From: Roseiarcus sp963753135
GTDB taxonomy: Bacteria; Pseudomonadota; Alphaproteobacteria; Rhizobiales; Beijerinckiaceae
NCBI GenBank assembly: GCA_963753135.1
Contig: CAVWBA010000013.1
Coordinates: 91,902 to 155,901, forward strand
Direction: 5' to 3'
Length of the DNA: 64,000 nt
In this document: positions 27,019 through 35,422 of the stretch, piece by piece
Numbering within the stretch: the stretch's first letter is position 1
Layout of the letters: each line of letters starts with the position of its first letter
Position numbers and translations under genes: made by a program
Notes under the pieces: model-generated
Databases searched by the model: none
The model's input: only the letters and a program-made list of their open reading frames with translations
Told to the model about the DNA's origin: nothing

Positions 27019-27999
27019 TCAGGCCTTCAGCACGCGGCGAACCTTATCGACGACGCGCGCCGCGCTAGGCAGCGCCAGATCCTCGAGATGGTCGGCTGCG
27101 GGTAAGGGAATATGAGGGGTGGTGATGCGCACGATCGGTCCATCGAGATCCCAGAAGGCTTCATCGGCGACGATCGACGCAATCTCCGCGCCCCAGCCAC
27201 ACAGCCTCGGATTCTCTTCAACTGTGAAAAGGCGTCCGGTTTTTGCGACTGAGCCCAAGATGGTTTGAGTGTCGAGCGGCACGAGAGACCGAACGTCGAT
27301 GACTTCGGCGTCGATCCCATGATCTCTCGCAAGAGCCTCCGCCGCTTCGAGCGCGCGGGGAACCATCAAGGCGAGCGCGATAATCGTGCAATCGCGGCCG
27401 GATCGAAGGACCTTCGCCGTTCCAAGCTTATCGAGGATTTCGCCGTCGGGGACCTCACCTTTCGTCGCGTAGAGAGACTTGTGCTCATGGAAGATGACGG
27501 GGTCTGGATCGCGAACGGCGGCCGCCATCAGGCCGATCACATCGCTGGGTGATGAAGGCGCAACGACCTTGACGCCGGGAATCATCATCGTCCAGTTCTC
27601 GATCGACTGGGAATGCTGTGCGCCGAACCGAGCTCCGCCGCCGTTGCCGGTTCTGATCACGAGCGGGCAGGAGAGTTGCCCGTTCGTCATGTATCGAAGC
27701 TTCGACATCTCATTGGCGACGTAGTCGAAGCAGACAGCGAGAAAGTCGGAGAACATGATCTCCGCGATCGGCCGCAATCCTGTCATTGCCGCGCCCATTG
27801 CCGCGCCTAGGATCGCCTGCTCGGAAATCGGCGTGTCACGCACCCGCAGCGGGCCGAACCGCTCGTAAAGCCCCACCGTTGTTTTGAAAACGCCGCCCGC
27901 CTTGGCGACGTCTTCGCCGAGGAAGACGACGCGATTATCGCGCTCCATCTCCTGGGCGATGCCGCGAGCGACGGCGTCGCGATAGCTCAGTTCCGCCAC
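27019..27999 (-). CDS. 2-oxoacid/acetoin dehydrogenase E1 component, beta subunit
   Basis: Beta subunit of the thiamine-diphosphate E1 heterotetramer, 326 residues. Conserved segments include VVFLGEDVAKAGGVF, RVRDTPISEQAILGAA, PLVIRTGNGGGARFGAQHSQS and the C-terminal domain with DVRSLVPLDTQTI. It overlaps the alpha-subunit gene by 13 bases and is followed by E2, giving the usual alpha-beta-E2 order. With the alpha subunit it decarboxylates or cleaves the substrate and transfers the acyl group to lipoyl-E2. Confidence 0.93.
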   Translation of the reverse strand: MAELSYRDAVARGIAQEMERDNRVVFLGEDVAKAGGVFKTTVGLYERFGPLRVRDTPISEQAILGAAMGAAMTGLRPIAEIMFSDFLAVCFDYVANEMSKLRYMTNGQLSCPLVIRTGNGGGARFGAQHSQSIENWTMMIPGVKVVAPSSPSDVIGLMAAAVRDPDPVIFHEHKSLYATKGEVPDGEILDKLGTAKVLRSGRDCTIIALALMVPRALEAAEALARDHGIDAEVIDVRSLVPLDTQTILGSVAKTGRLFTVEENPRLCGWGAEIASIVADEAFWDLDGPIVRITTPHIPLPAADHLEDLALPSAARVVDKVRRVLKA

Positions 28000-29018
28000 G
28001 CCCAGCCTCCATCCGCATACACATCGGTCGTCAGGATCTCGACGGGCGCGGGCGGCGAGGCCTTTGCGATGGCGGTCGCCGTTTCCACCTTACGCTTGCT
28101 TTCGGCCTCGATCGCGGTGATCGTTTCTTCGGCAATGCCGAAGTCCTTGAGCCGCTCCCGGTAGATGACGACCGGATCGCGCTTCAGCCATTCCTCAAGC
28201 TCCCCGGGCGGACGGTATTTCGCCGGATCCGCGCGGGAATGGCCCGAATGCCGGTAAGTCAGACATTCGAGGAGCGAAGGCCCTTCGCCACGACGCGCTT
28301 TTTCAATTGCCGCCTGCGCCGTACGGAAAACGATGTCGGCGTCGTTGCCGTCGATCACGATCCGCTCCAGGCCATAGGCGGAAGCCCGATCGGCTGCTGG
28401 ATGCTTGACCGCCGTCACATCACCGATCGGCGTGTATTCCATGTAAAGGTTATTTTCGCAGACGAAAACAACCGGCAGCTTCCAGACAGAGGCGAAGTTC
28501 AGGGCCTCGTGGAACGCCCCGATATTCGTCGTTCCGTCGCCGAAGAAGACGACCGACACATCCTTTTCGCCGAGATATTGGGCGCGCCAGGCAGAGCCGC
28601 AGGCGATCGGAAGGTGGGCGCCGATAATCGCGTATGAGCCCAACACGTCATGTTCGACGGAGGTCAGATGCATCGATCCGCCTTTGCCGCGCATGAGACC
28701 AACGTCTCGCAACATAAGTTCGCCAAGCATCCCTTCCATCGAAGCGCCGCGCGCAAGCGTGTGGGCGTGGCCGCGGTACGTGCAGAACGACTTGTCGCCT
28801 TTCTGCATCGCGACGCCAAATCCGGCCGCGACCGCTTCTTGTCCGAGCGACAGATGGCTCGTGCCCTTGATCATGTTTTGAAAGAAAAGGTCGTGAGCGC
28901 GCTTCTCGCAGTCCCGGATCTCGACCTGGAGGCGGAAGAGCTCGAGCCGCCGATCCAAACCGATGTCATCGTTCAATAGCGGCCTACTTTGAACGGCCGG
29001 TTTATGTCCGGATGCCAT
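27987..29018 (-). CDS. 2-oxoacid/acetoin dehydrogenase E1 component, alpha subunit
   Basis: Thiamine-diphosphate-binding alpha subunit of 343 residues. The cofactor motif begins GDGTTNIGAFHEALNFAS and ends CENN; TYRGHAHTLARG and YRHSGHSRADPAKYR are conserved phosphorylation-loop-like segments. The ATG at 29018 has GGGAAG upstream; an alternative start at 29063 adds 15 unlikely residues. The length is that of acetoin dehydrogenase and short PDH alpha subunits, not the roughly 410 residues of branched-chain E1 alpha. It is the first gene of the minus-strand operon and is divergent from the butanediol dehydrogenase-like gene, with 247 bases for shared regulation. Confidence 0.92.
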   Translation of the reverse strand: MASGHKPAVQSRPLLNDDIGLDRRLELFRLQVEIRDCEKRAHDLFFQNMIKGTSHLSLGQEAVAAGFGVAMQKGDKSFCTYRGHAHTLARGASMEGMLGELMLRDVGLMRGKGGSMHLTSVEHDVLGSYAIIGAHLPIACGSAWRAQYLGEKDVSVVFFGDGTTNIGAFHEALNFASVWKLPVVFVCENNLYMEYTPIGDVTAVKHPAADRASAYGLERIVIDGNDADIVFRTAQAAIEKARRGEGPSLLECLTYRHSGHSRADPAKYRPPGELEEWLKRDPVVIYRERLKDFGIAEETITAIEAESKRKVETATAIAKASPPAPVEILTTDVYADGGWAWRN

Positions 29019-29265
29019 ATTGGTCGCTTCCCGCCCGAATTGCTTACCGAACAAGATTGCCAAAGATGCCGCTGCCTAATGCAAGCTAAAATCTCCAGAA
29101 TGACTATTTTGGCGCGTGAACGTCGTGTGCTCGAACGCCGGCCGAGAACGAAGGAGGCAGAAAACTCATTCTGAACATTTCATAGCGCCCCTTGCATGGC
29201 CGGGGCGCTATCCTTTGATCAAGAGGACCGCTGCGCTGCGGCGCCGATCCGAAGCGGAGGAGACG

Positions 29266-30333
29266 ATGAAGGCGGTCAGGTTCTACGGCAAGGAGGACGT
29301 GCGCGTCGAGGACGTGGCTGCTCCGACTGCGATGGATGGGAAGCAGGTCATGGTGAGGCCACTCACCTGTGGGATCTGCGGGACTGACCTCCACGAATTC
29401 GCAGCCGGCCCGATTGTCACGCCGGCCGCGCCGCACAAGTTTACCGGGGCGGTGCTGCCGCAGATTTTTGGGCACGAATTCTCCGCCGAGGTGATCGACG
29501 TCGGAAGCTCGGTCACACGGGTTCGTAAAGGCGACCGCATCTCGGTCCAGCCGCTCATCATGCCGCTTGACGACTATTACAGCCGACGTGGCCTGAACCA
29601 CCTGAGCCCGAGCATGGGTTGCGTTGGCTTGAGCTGGGCCTGGGGCGGCATGGGGGAGCTTGCCGTCATCAACGACTACAATGCGAACTTGATCCCCGAC
29701 GGGATCACCGACGAACAGGGCGCGATGGTCGAGCCGACCGCGGTTGCGCTTTATGGCGTGGATCGCGCGAAGGTGACTGGCGGAAGCACTGTCTTGATCA
29801 CAGGGGCCGGCCCGATAGGGGCGCTGGTCATCCTGATTTGCAGCGCCTTCGGCGCTTCCCAGATCATTGTCAGCGAGCCAAACGCCAACCGCCGTCGTCA
29901 TATCGAAAGCCTTGGCGTGGCGTCCGCGGTGCTCGATCCGAAGCATGTCAACGTCGTCGAATACATCCGTGAAAACACCGAGGAAGGCGTCGGCGTGGAC
30001 TCGGCTATCGAATGCTCGGGTATTGAGGCGGCCTTGAACACCTGTGTTGAGGCGGTGCGAAACCATGGAACTGTTGTGCAAACCGGGCTCCATGTTCGAA
30101 AGGCGGTGGTCGACCCTGCTCTTTGGGCCATGAAGGACATCACGATCGAAGCGACGTGGTGCTACGAGATCACCATGTGGCCGCGCGTGATCCGCATGAT
30201 TTCCAGCGGCAAGCTCCCGGTCGAGAAGATCATCACCGGCCGGATCGCCCCCGAGGCGATCGTGGAAAAGGGCTTCCGGTCGCTCCTCAATCCGAGCGGG
30301 AACGAAATGAAAGTCATGGTCAAGATGGCGTGA
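29266..30333 (+). CDS. (R,R)-butanediol dehydrogenase-like zinc alcohol dehydrogenase
   Basis: MDR-family dehydrogenase of 355 residues. The N-terminus MKAVRFYGKEDVRVEDV and the segment TCGICGTDLHEFAAGPI are characteristic of the 2,3-butanediol dehydrogenase branch. Catalytic zinc ligands are in GICGTD and GHEF, and the nucleotide motif is TGAGPIGALV. The loop that usually carries four structural-zinc cysteines (GDRISVQPLIMPLDDYYSRRGL) has none in the CxxC arrangement. GGAGGAGA lies before the ATG. Being divergent from an acetoin-type dehydrogenase complex, it could interconvert a vicinal diol and a ketol; the actual substrate is unproven. Confidence 0.87.
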   Translation: MKAVRFYGKEDVRVEDVAAPTAMDGKQVMVRPLTCGICGTDLHEFAAGPIVTPAAPHKFTGAVLPQIFGHEFSAEVIDVGSSVTRVRKGDRISVQPLIMPLDDYYSRRGLNHLSPSMGCVGLSWAWGGMGELAVINDYNANLIPDGITDEQGAMVEPTAVALYGVDRAKVTGGSTVLITGAGPIGALVILICSAFGASQIIVSEPNANRRRHIESLGVASAVLDPKHVNVVEYIRENTEEGVGVDSAIECSGIEAALNTCVEAVRNHGTVVQTGLHVRKAVVDPALWAMKDITIEATWCYEITMWPRVIRMISSGKLPVEKIITGRIAPEAIVEKGFRSLLNPSGNEMKVMVKMA

Positions 30334-30414
30334 CGCGGCGCACCGATGGGATTTGAATTCCTCCGGCGGGCGTAAGGCGCTGTCCCTCGGGCCGGAGGAG
30401 GGAGGGAGGAACGC

Positions 30415-31482
30415 ATGAACATCGTTGGCCTCGTCGTCGGCGCGACGGGCATAGCTGGGCGCGGCGTCTGCCAGGAGCTGCTTGCGCGCGGCGCCGAAGT
30501 CTATGGGCTGTCCCGCAAAGCCGAAGGCCTCGTTCCGGGCGTTCGGCATGTCGCGGCCGATCTGCTCGATCCCGAAACGCTAAAGGCGTCGCTTGGCGGG
30601 CTGAAGCCCACCCACGTGTACATCGCCACCTGGTCCCGCCAGGCCACAGAGGCCGAGAACATCGAAGTGAACAGCCGAATGATCCGCAACCTGCTTGCGG
30701 CGGTCGCGGCTGCGCGCGCCGTCAAGCATGTCGCGCTCGTCACTGGTTTGAAGCACTATCTTGGCCCGTTCGAAGCGTATGTCAAAGCTGGAACGCCGCC
30801 GCCGACGCCGTTGCGTGAGGAGCAGCCCAGGTTGCCGCTGCCCAATTTCTACTACGCTCAGGAGGACGAGCTTTATGCCGGGGCGAAGCGTGACGGCTTC
30901 ACCTGGAGCGTCCATCGACCTCACACGATCATCGGCAAGGCGATCGGCAACGCCATGAATATGGGAACGACGTTGGCCGCCTACGCTTCCATCTGCAAGG
31001 AGGAGGGACGCGCGTTCACATTTCCCGGCAGCGCTGCGCAATGGAACGGCTTGTCCGATATGACCGACACTCGGATCTTGGCGAAGCAGCTCCTCTGGGC
31101 CAGCACCAGCGATCTCGCCAAGAACGAGGCCTACAACATCGTCAATGGCGACGTTTTCCGTTGGAGCTGGATGTGGCCGCGGCTCGCGGCGTGGTTTGGC
31201 GTCGAGTGGAAGGGCTTCGGAGGAGAAATCGTGCCTCTCGAGGGGCAAATGGCGAATGACGCTCCAGCGTGGAGGATGATGGCGGAGAAGTTTGGGCTCG
31301 TCGAGGCGGACCTGTGGCGTGTGGCGTCGCCGTGGCATACCGACCTCGACCTTAGCCGGCCCATCGAAGTGATGACCGACATGGCGCGGAGCCGCAAGGG
31401 CGGCTTCCTCGCTTATCAAGGCACGGAGGAGGCTTTCTGCGATCTCTTCGCCGCCTTGCGGGCGGACCGTGTCATTCCCTGA
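30415..31482 (+). CDS. PRISE-like atypical SDR (enone/iridoid reductase family)
   Basis: NAD(P)-binding extended SDR of 355 residues. The Rossmann motif is GATGIAGRGVCQELLARG and the signature NFYYAQED matches the NFYY motif of the progesterone 5-beta-reductase/iridoid synthase (PRISE) family, whose tyrosine is catalytic. WSVHRPHTIIG follows. A GGAGGGAGGGAGG tract lies before the ATG. Bacterial members usually reduce activated C=C bonds or act on sugar-like compounds, with few characterised. It sits between the butanediol dehydrogenase-like gene and the predicted regulator. Confidence 0.82.
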   Translation: MNIVGLVVGATGIAGRGVCQELLARGAEVYGLSRKAEGLVPGVRHVAADLLDPETLKASLGGLKPTHVYIATWSRQATEAENIEVNSRMIRNLLAAVAAARAVKHVALVTGLKHYLGPFEAYVKAGTPPPTPLREEQPRLPLPNFYYAQEDELYAGAKRDGFTWSVHRPHTIIGKAIGNAMNMGTTLAAYASICKEEGRAFTFPGSAAQWNGLSDMTDTRILAKQLLWASTSDLAKNEAYNIVNGDVFRWSWMWPRLAAWFGVEWKGFGGEIVPLEGQMANDAPAWRMMAEKFGLVEADLWRVASPWHTDLDLSRPIEVMTDMARSRKGGFLAYQGTEEAFCDLFAALRADRVIP

Positions 31483-31526
31483 TCAATTGGCTCGCTAGTC
31501 TCGTTTTTTCGGCGAAAGGACCGCAA

Positions 31527-33344
31527 ATGGAGGGCGCGGGGAAGCGCGCGGACTCGACAAGCATGTCCACGGGACACTACCGTGGAAGCAGGCCCAGTGG
31601 GTGGGGAGAGCCCAAACAAGAGAGGCCGAACAGCTTTCGAATGACCGAGCACGAACTCCTGCGAATTATTACATTCCTTGAGCGCGTTCGACAGCCGTTC
31701 CAGGAGGTGATCCCGATCGCGGAAGAGGATGCGACATGGAACATGCTCCTCTTCCTCATGAAGAGCCATCTGACCGGGGCGCCGGTAACGCTATCCGCGC
31801 TTGCCTCTGTGGCGCAGGTTCCCCACGCGACAGCGATGCGCCGCATTCACGCTCTGCTGGAGAGCGGCCATATCGTAACCGAGACTTTGAGCGACACCGG
31901 CAAAAGGTTCAGGCTTCGGCCGAGCGAGGAACTGTCAGACAGCTTTTTGCAATACGCACGCAGGATCAAGTTTCTTCTCGCCGAGACCTTCGGCTTCCGC
32001 TCTAAAAACGACAGCGACGAGGACTACTATTTCGGCGGGTCTTACTTCGCGGCTCAGATCATTCCGCCACCGCACCTGATCGAGAGTTTGTTCCGCGGGA
32101 AACATGAGCTCCGCTTCCTGCTGAACGACGACAATTACTTCCTCTCCATGAGGAACATGTGGGCGGATTTCCGCAACAACATCGCCTCCCGGAAGAGCTT
32201 CGATCTCCGGAAACTTCCTCGACTGCACGAGCGACTAATTGAGAATGCGGCGCTCAGGGAGTTGGAATACGACATTGTTGCGATCAATGCGCCCTGGCTT
32301 GGCGAAGCGGTGAAAAAGAGGCTTGTCATTCCGCTCGACGGATACATCAAGTCCTCGGCAATCTCACCCCTCGACTTTCATCCTTCCGTGTGGTCGATGG
32401 GCTCGTGGAACGGTGAGCACTTCGGGATCCCGATCTACTGCACCATCGAGCTTCTGGCGGTGCGGAAGGATCTGTTCGAAAAGGATCGGTGCGAATATCC
32501 GACGACCTTTGAGAAGACGGTCGCAGCGGCGAAGCATTTCCACGCGCCCGCCAAGGAGCGCTACGGCATTGCGTGGAACGGCGGACGGGGAATGCCGATC
32601 GCCTCGACGTTCATGTTCCTGATGGGATGTTGCGGCGAGTCGATCCTGCGGATTCCCAAGACCCATCTCGCCATGGGCGTCGACGCGGCGCGGGGCGAGC
32701 AACTGCGGCCGCAGATCAACTCCGAGGCGGGGATGCGCGTTCTGGACTATCTGCACAAGCTGAAAGAGGTCTCTCCGCCAGACATCCTGGAAATGGACTG
32801 GGACCGCCGCACGGTCTCCTTCCTGACGGGTGAGACGGCGCTCGCTTATTGCTGGACCGTGCGGGCGGCGCGATTCGAGAATGACATCAGCTCCGCCGTC
32901 AAGCGCAAGGTCAGTTACATCCCGCAGCCTCGGGGTCCCGGCGGGGCTTCGAACAACCCGATGGGAGGATTCCTCCTGTGTATTCCATCGAATCTTCCGG
33001 AGGAGCGAATCGAGCTGGCTTTCGAGGCGATCGCCTGGATGACCTCGCCCGAGGCCATGAAGGCGAACGTGCAAAACGGCTTCCCGGTGGCGCCGCGATT
33101 CAGCGTGTCGGCGGACCCTGAGGCTGCGGCGACGTCGCCGATCGTGAGCGTCGTCGACAAATTGGCGAAGCAGAACCTGCTGAAAGGCTGGCCTCGGCCG
33201 CCGGTGCCCGAATATCTTTCGCTTGAGGCGATCCTCGGCGAGGAGATTCATCGGGCGCTGCGCGACGAGGTCTCAGACCGGACGGCGCTCAGGAACGCCC
33301 AAATGGAGGCTGATAAAGTCATGCGCCGAGCCGGATATTACTAG
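31527..33344 (+). CDS. Winged-helix / family 1 solute-binding domain fusion, probable cytoplasmic sensor-regulator
   Basis: A 605-residue protein with no signal peptide. Residues about 40-130 form a MarR-like winged helix: the recognition region is VTLSALASVAQVPHATAMRRIHALLESG, followed by a wing IVTETLSDTGKRFRLR. From about residue 190 to the end it resembles family 1 extracellular solute-binding proteins (MalE/UgpB type), with VAINAPWLGEAVKKRLVIPLDGYI, HFGIPIYCTIELLAVRKDLF and MGGFLLCIPSNLPEERIELAFEAIAWM. AAGGA precedes the ATG at 31527. The combination suggests a one-component regulator that senses a sugar-like ligand inside the cell. No MalFGK-type permease occurs in the window. DNA-binding and ligand are inferred, not shown. 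Confidence 0.8.
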   Translation: MEGAGKRADSTSMSTGHYRGSRPSGWGEPKQERPNSFRMTEHELLRIITFLERVRQPFQEVIPIAEEDATWNMLLFLMKSHLTGAPVTLSALASVAQVPHATAMRRIHALLESGHIVTETLSDTGKRFRLRPSEELSDSFLQYARRIKFLLAETFGFRSKNDSDEDYYFGGSYFAAQIIPPPHLIESLFRGKHELRFLLNDDNYFLSMRNMWADFRNNIASRKSFDLRKLPRLHERLIENAALRELEYDIVAINAPWLGEAVKKRLVIPLDGYIKSSAISPLDFHPSVWSMGSWNGEHFGIPIYCTIELLAVRKDLFEKDRCEYPTTFEKTVAAAKHFHAPAKERYGIAWNGGRGMPIASTFMFLMGCCGESILRIPKTHLAMGVDAARGEQLRPQINSEAGMRVLDYLHKLKEVSPPDILEMDWDRRTVSFLTGETALAYCWTVRAARFENDISSAVKRKVSYIPQPRGPGGASNNPMGGFLLCIPSNLPEERIELAFEAIAWMTSPEAMKANVQNGFPVAPRFSVSADPEAAATSPIVSVVDKLAKQNLLKGWPRPPVPEYLSLEAILGEEIHRALRDEVSDRTALRNAQMEADKVMRRAGYY

Positions 33345-33547
33345 CGGTCCGTCCGGCCGGCAGCGCTGGGAGCCTCGGCGGCGTCTCCTGCATGTTCATT
33401 TCGGTCATATTCCGGGGCGCCCGACATCTGGCGCTGCGCTACTCTGACAGACAGTCCAATTGGAGCAGCCGGTTCGTCCGGGTCCCGTAGAATCGGGGCA
33501 AAGAAGCATAGGGAAAGGCGCATCGGGTTGCGCTTCGGGAGGGCGCC

Positions 33548-34399
33548 GTGAGCAACAAGGTTGAATTGCTGGCGGGCCATTGGACCCTCGCGGGCGACAC
33601 CTATCCCAACGGGCCGACCGAGGTCAGCTCGCTGCCGTTCCGGAATCGCGTCGAGGCGGCGGGCTCGGCGGGCTATACCGGCCTCGGCATCGTGCATCAG
33701 GATCTCGTCGCCGTCAGGGACAAGATCGGCTTCCCCGAGATGCGCCGGATCTGCGGCGACAACGGCATTGTCCATTTCGAGGTGGAGTTCCTGGCCGACT
33801 GGTTCGGTGAGGGCGAAAAACGCGCGGCGTCCGATCGCGTTCGCAAGGATCTGTTGGAAGCGGCCGTAGAACTGAAGGCAAGGGACATCAAGATCGGCGG
33901 GAAATTCGACGAAGAGCGCTGCGACATTCCCCGTTACGCCGAGGCCTTCGCGAGCCTGTGCGAGGACGCGGAAAAGGCAGGGACGACCATCGCGATCGAG
34001 GTGCTTCCCTTCACCAACATCCGCGATCTCAAAGTATCCGACGCCATCATTAGCAGGGCGGGACACGAGAACGGCGGGCTCTGCATCGACATCTGGCATA
34101 TGGCGCGCGGCGGCATCCCCTATGAGGAGGTTGCGAAGTTGCCGAAGAGCTACGTCAAATCCGTCGAGCTCAACGACGCCTCGTCGGAGATCGTGGGCAC
34201 ACTTTGGAACGACACCCTGCACCACCGGCTCCTGCCGGGAGAAGGCTCGTTCAGGCCCGCAGACTTTGTCAAGGCGATCCAGGCGACGGGGTTCGACAGC
34301 TTCTGGTCGGTAGAGATCCTCAGCAAGGATCACCGCATGCTGCCCTTGAAGGAGCAGGCCAAGCGCTCCTTCAATTCGGCCATGGCGCTCTTTCCCTAA
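33548..34399 (+). CDS. Sugar phosphate isomerase/epimerase-family TIM-barrel protein
   Basis: AP-endonuclease-2-like (xylose isomerase-like) TIM barrel of 283 residues. Typical elements are FRNRVEAAGSAGYTGLGI, an acidic metal-ligand residue in IAIEVLPFTNI, CIDIWHMARG (His ligand), and the C-terminal FWSVEIL. The GTG start is preceded by GGGAGGG. The family isomerises or epimerises sugars and inositol derivatives with a divalent metal. It is followed by a Gfo/Idh/MocA gene 18 bases later, a very common pair in inositol or sugar catabolism. Confidence 0.85.
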   Translation: MSNKVELLAGHWTLAGDTYPNGPTEVSSLPFRNRVEAAGSAGYTGLGIVHQDLVAVRDKIGFPEMRRICGDNGIVHFEVEFLADWFGEGEKRAASDRVRKDLLEAAVELKARDIKIGGKFDEERCDIPRYAEAFASLCEDAEKAGTTIAIEVLPFTNIRDLKVSDAIISRAGHENGGLCIDIWHMARGGIPYEEVAKLPKSYVKSVELNDASSEIVGTLWNDTLHHRLLPGEGSFRPADFVKAIQATGFDSFWSVEILSKDHRMLPLKEQAKRSFNSAMALFP

Positions 34400-34417
34400 C
34401 CTTGGAGATAAATCAAC

Positions 34418-35422
34418 ATGCCGATGCGCGTCGCGGTCGCGGGCCTTGGGTGGTGGGGCAAGCAGATCATCAGCTGTCTGAAAAAGAGCCCGCGCTTCGA
34501 GGTCGTATGCGGCGTTGATCCTATCGCGTCCGAAGCGACGAACCGCTTTCTCGCCGACCATAGCGTCAACTATGTCTCCAGTCTGGATTCGGTGTTGACC
34601 GACAGCGATGTCGATGGCGTCGTCCTCGCGACTCCGCATCAGCTGCATGAAGCGCAGTGTCTGCAGGTTCTCGCGGCGGGCAAGGAGCTCTTCTGCGAGA
34701 AACCCCTGACGATGACGGCGGCGGGCGCGGCGCGCGTCTTGGACGCGAGCGCGCGGGCGGGCAAGGTGCTCGGAATCGGTCACGAGCGACGGTATGAGGA
34801 GTGCTTCGAACTCGTCGGGCGACTGATCGGCGAAGGGGTCCTGGGCAAGCCGCTCTTGTTTGACGCCAACATCAGCCACGATCTTTTCCGCAATATCGAT
34901 CGCTCAAACTGGCGGCTCGACCCGCGACATGCGCCGGCGGGAATGATGACGGCCACCGGGATCCACCAGACGGACCTTTGCTGCTCATATTTCGGCTCGC
35001 CAGTCGAAGTCCGCGCCGAGACGTCGAGTCTCATCTTCGATCCGCCGGCGACCGATTTCGTCACGGCGACCGTCAAATTCGCATCCGGAGTCTGTGGCGT
35101 CGTCACGCTCCTGTCGTGCGTCCCTTATTACGGCCGCGTCACCGTCTTCGGCGACAAAGGTTGGGTCGAGGTGGTGAGCGAAGGAAACGTGGACCAGGGC
35201 AAGCCGACCATAGTGACGCTCTGCAAGGGAACGAACGCGCCGCGTGAGGTTACGACGTTTCAGCCCACCGACACGGTGACGGCCAATTTCGAGGCCTGGG
35301 CCGGCGCCGTCGCGGGAGAAACGCCCTATCGTTTCACGCCGGCCCAGCTCCTCGACAATGTCAAGATCTTCGAAGCCGTAGTCGGCTCGGCGCAGGAGGG
35401 CGGGAAGACGATCCGCCTGTGA
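34418..35422 (+). CDS. Gfo/Idh/MocA-family oxidoreductase
   Basis: A 334-residue NAD(P)-dependent sugar dehydrogenase with Rossmann motif GLGWWGKQIISCL, the catalytic lysine in FCEKPLTMT, GHERRYEEC and the histidine-bearing GIHQTDLC. TTGGAGA precedes the ATG. It is a paralogue of the enzyme at 18406. It forms a two-gene unit with the TIM-barrel isomerase and is the last gene of the supercluster before the IS6 boundary. Confidence 0.88.
   Translation: MPMRVAVAGLGWWGKQIISCLKKSPRFEVVCGVDPIASEATNRFLADHSVNYVSSLDSVLTDSDVDGVVLATPHQLHEAQCLQVLAAGKELFCEKPLTMTAAGAARVLDASARAGKVLGIGHERRYEECFELVGRLIGEGVLGKPLLFDANISHDLFRNIDRSNWRLDPRHAPAGMMTATGIHQTDLCCSYFGSPVEVRAETSSLIFDPPATDFVTATVKFASGVCGVVTLLSCVPYYGRVTVFGDKGWVEVVSEGNVDQGKPTIVTLCKGTNAPREVTTFQPTDTVTANFEAWAGAVAGETPYRFTPAQLLDNVKIFEAVVGSAQEGGKTIRL

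Noticed and set aside
29019..29265. Sigma-54 promoter for the acetoin-type operon
   Set aside because: Searched both strands for TGGCAC-N5-TTGC; only a partial TTGGCGCG was seen, with wrong spacing to any TTGC.
29104..30549. Long minus-strand open frame (481 codons) opposite the butanediol dehydrogenase-like gene
   Set aside because: It mirrors a gene with clear motifs on the plus strand; the translation is His/Arg/Asp-rich and matches no family. Long antisense frames are expected in GC-rich DNA.
33341..34879. Minus-strand open frame of 512 codons across the isomerase and Gfo/Idh genes
   Set aside because: It spans parts of two well supported plus-strand genes and the gap between them and has no recognisable domain.
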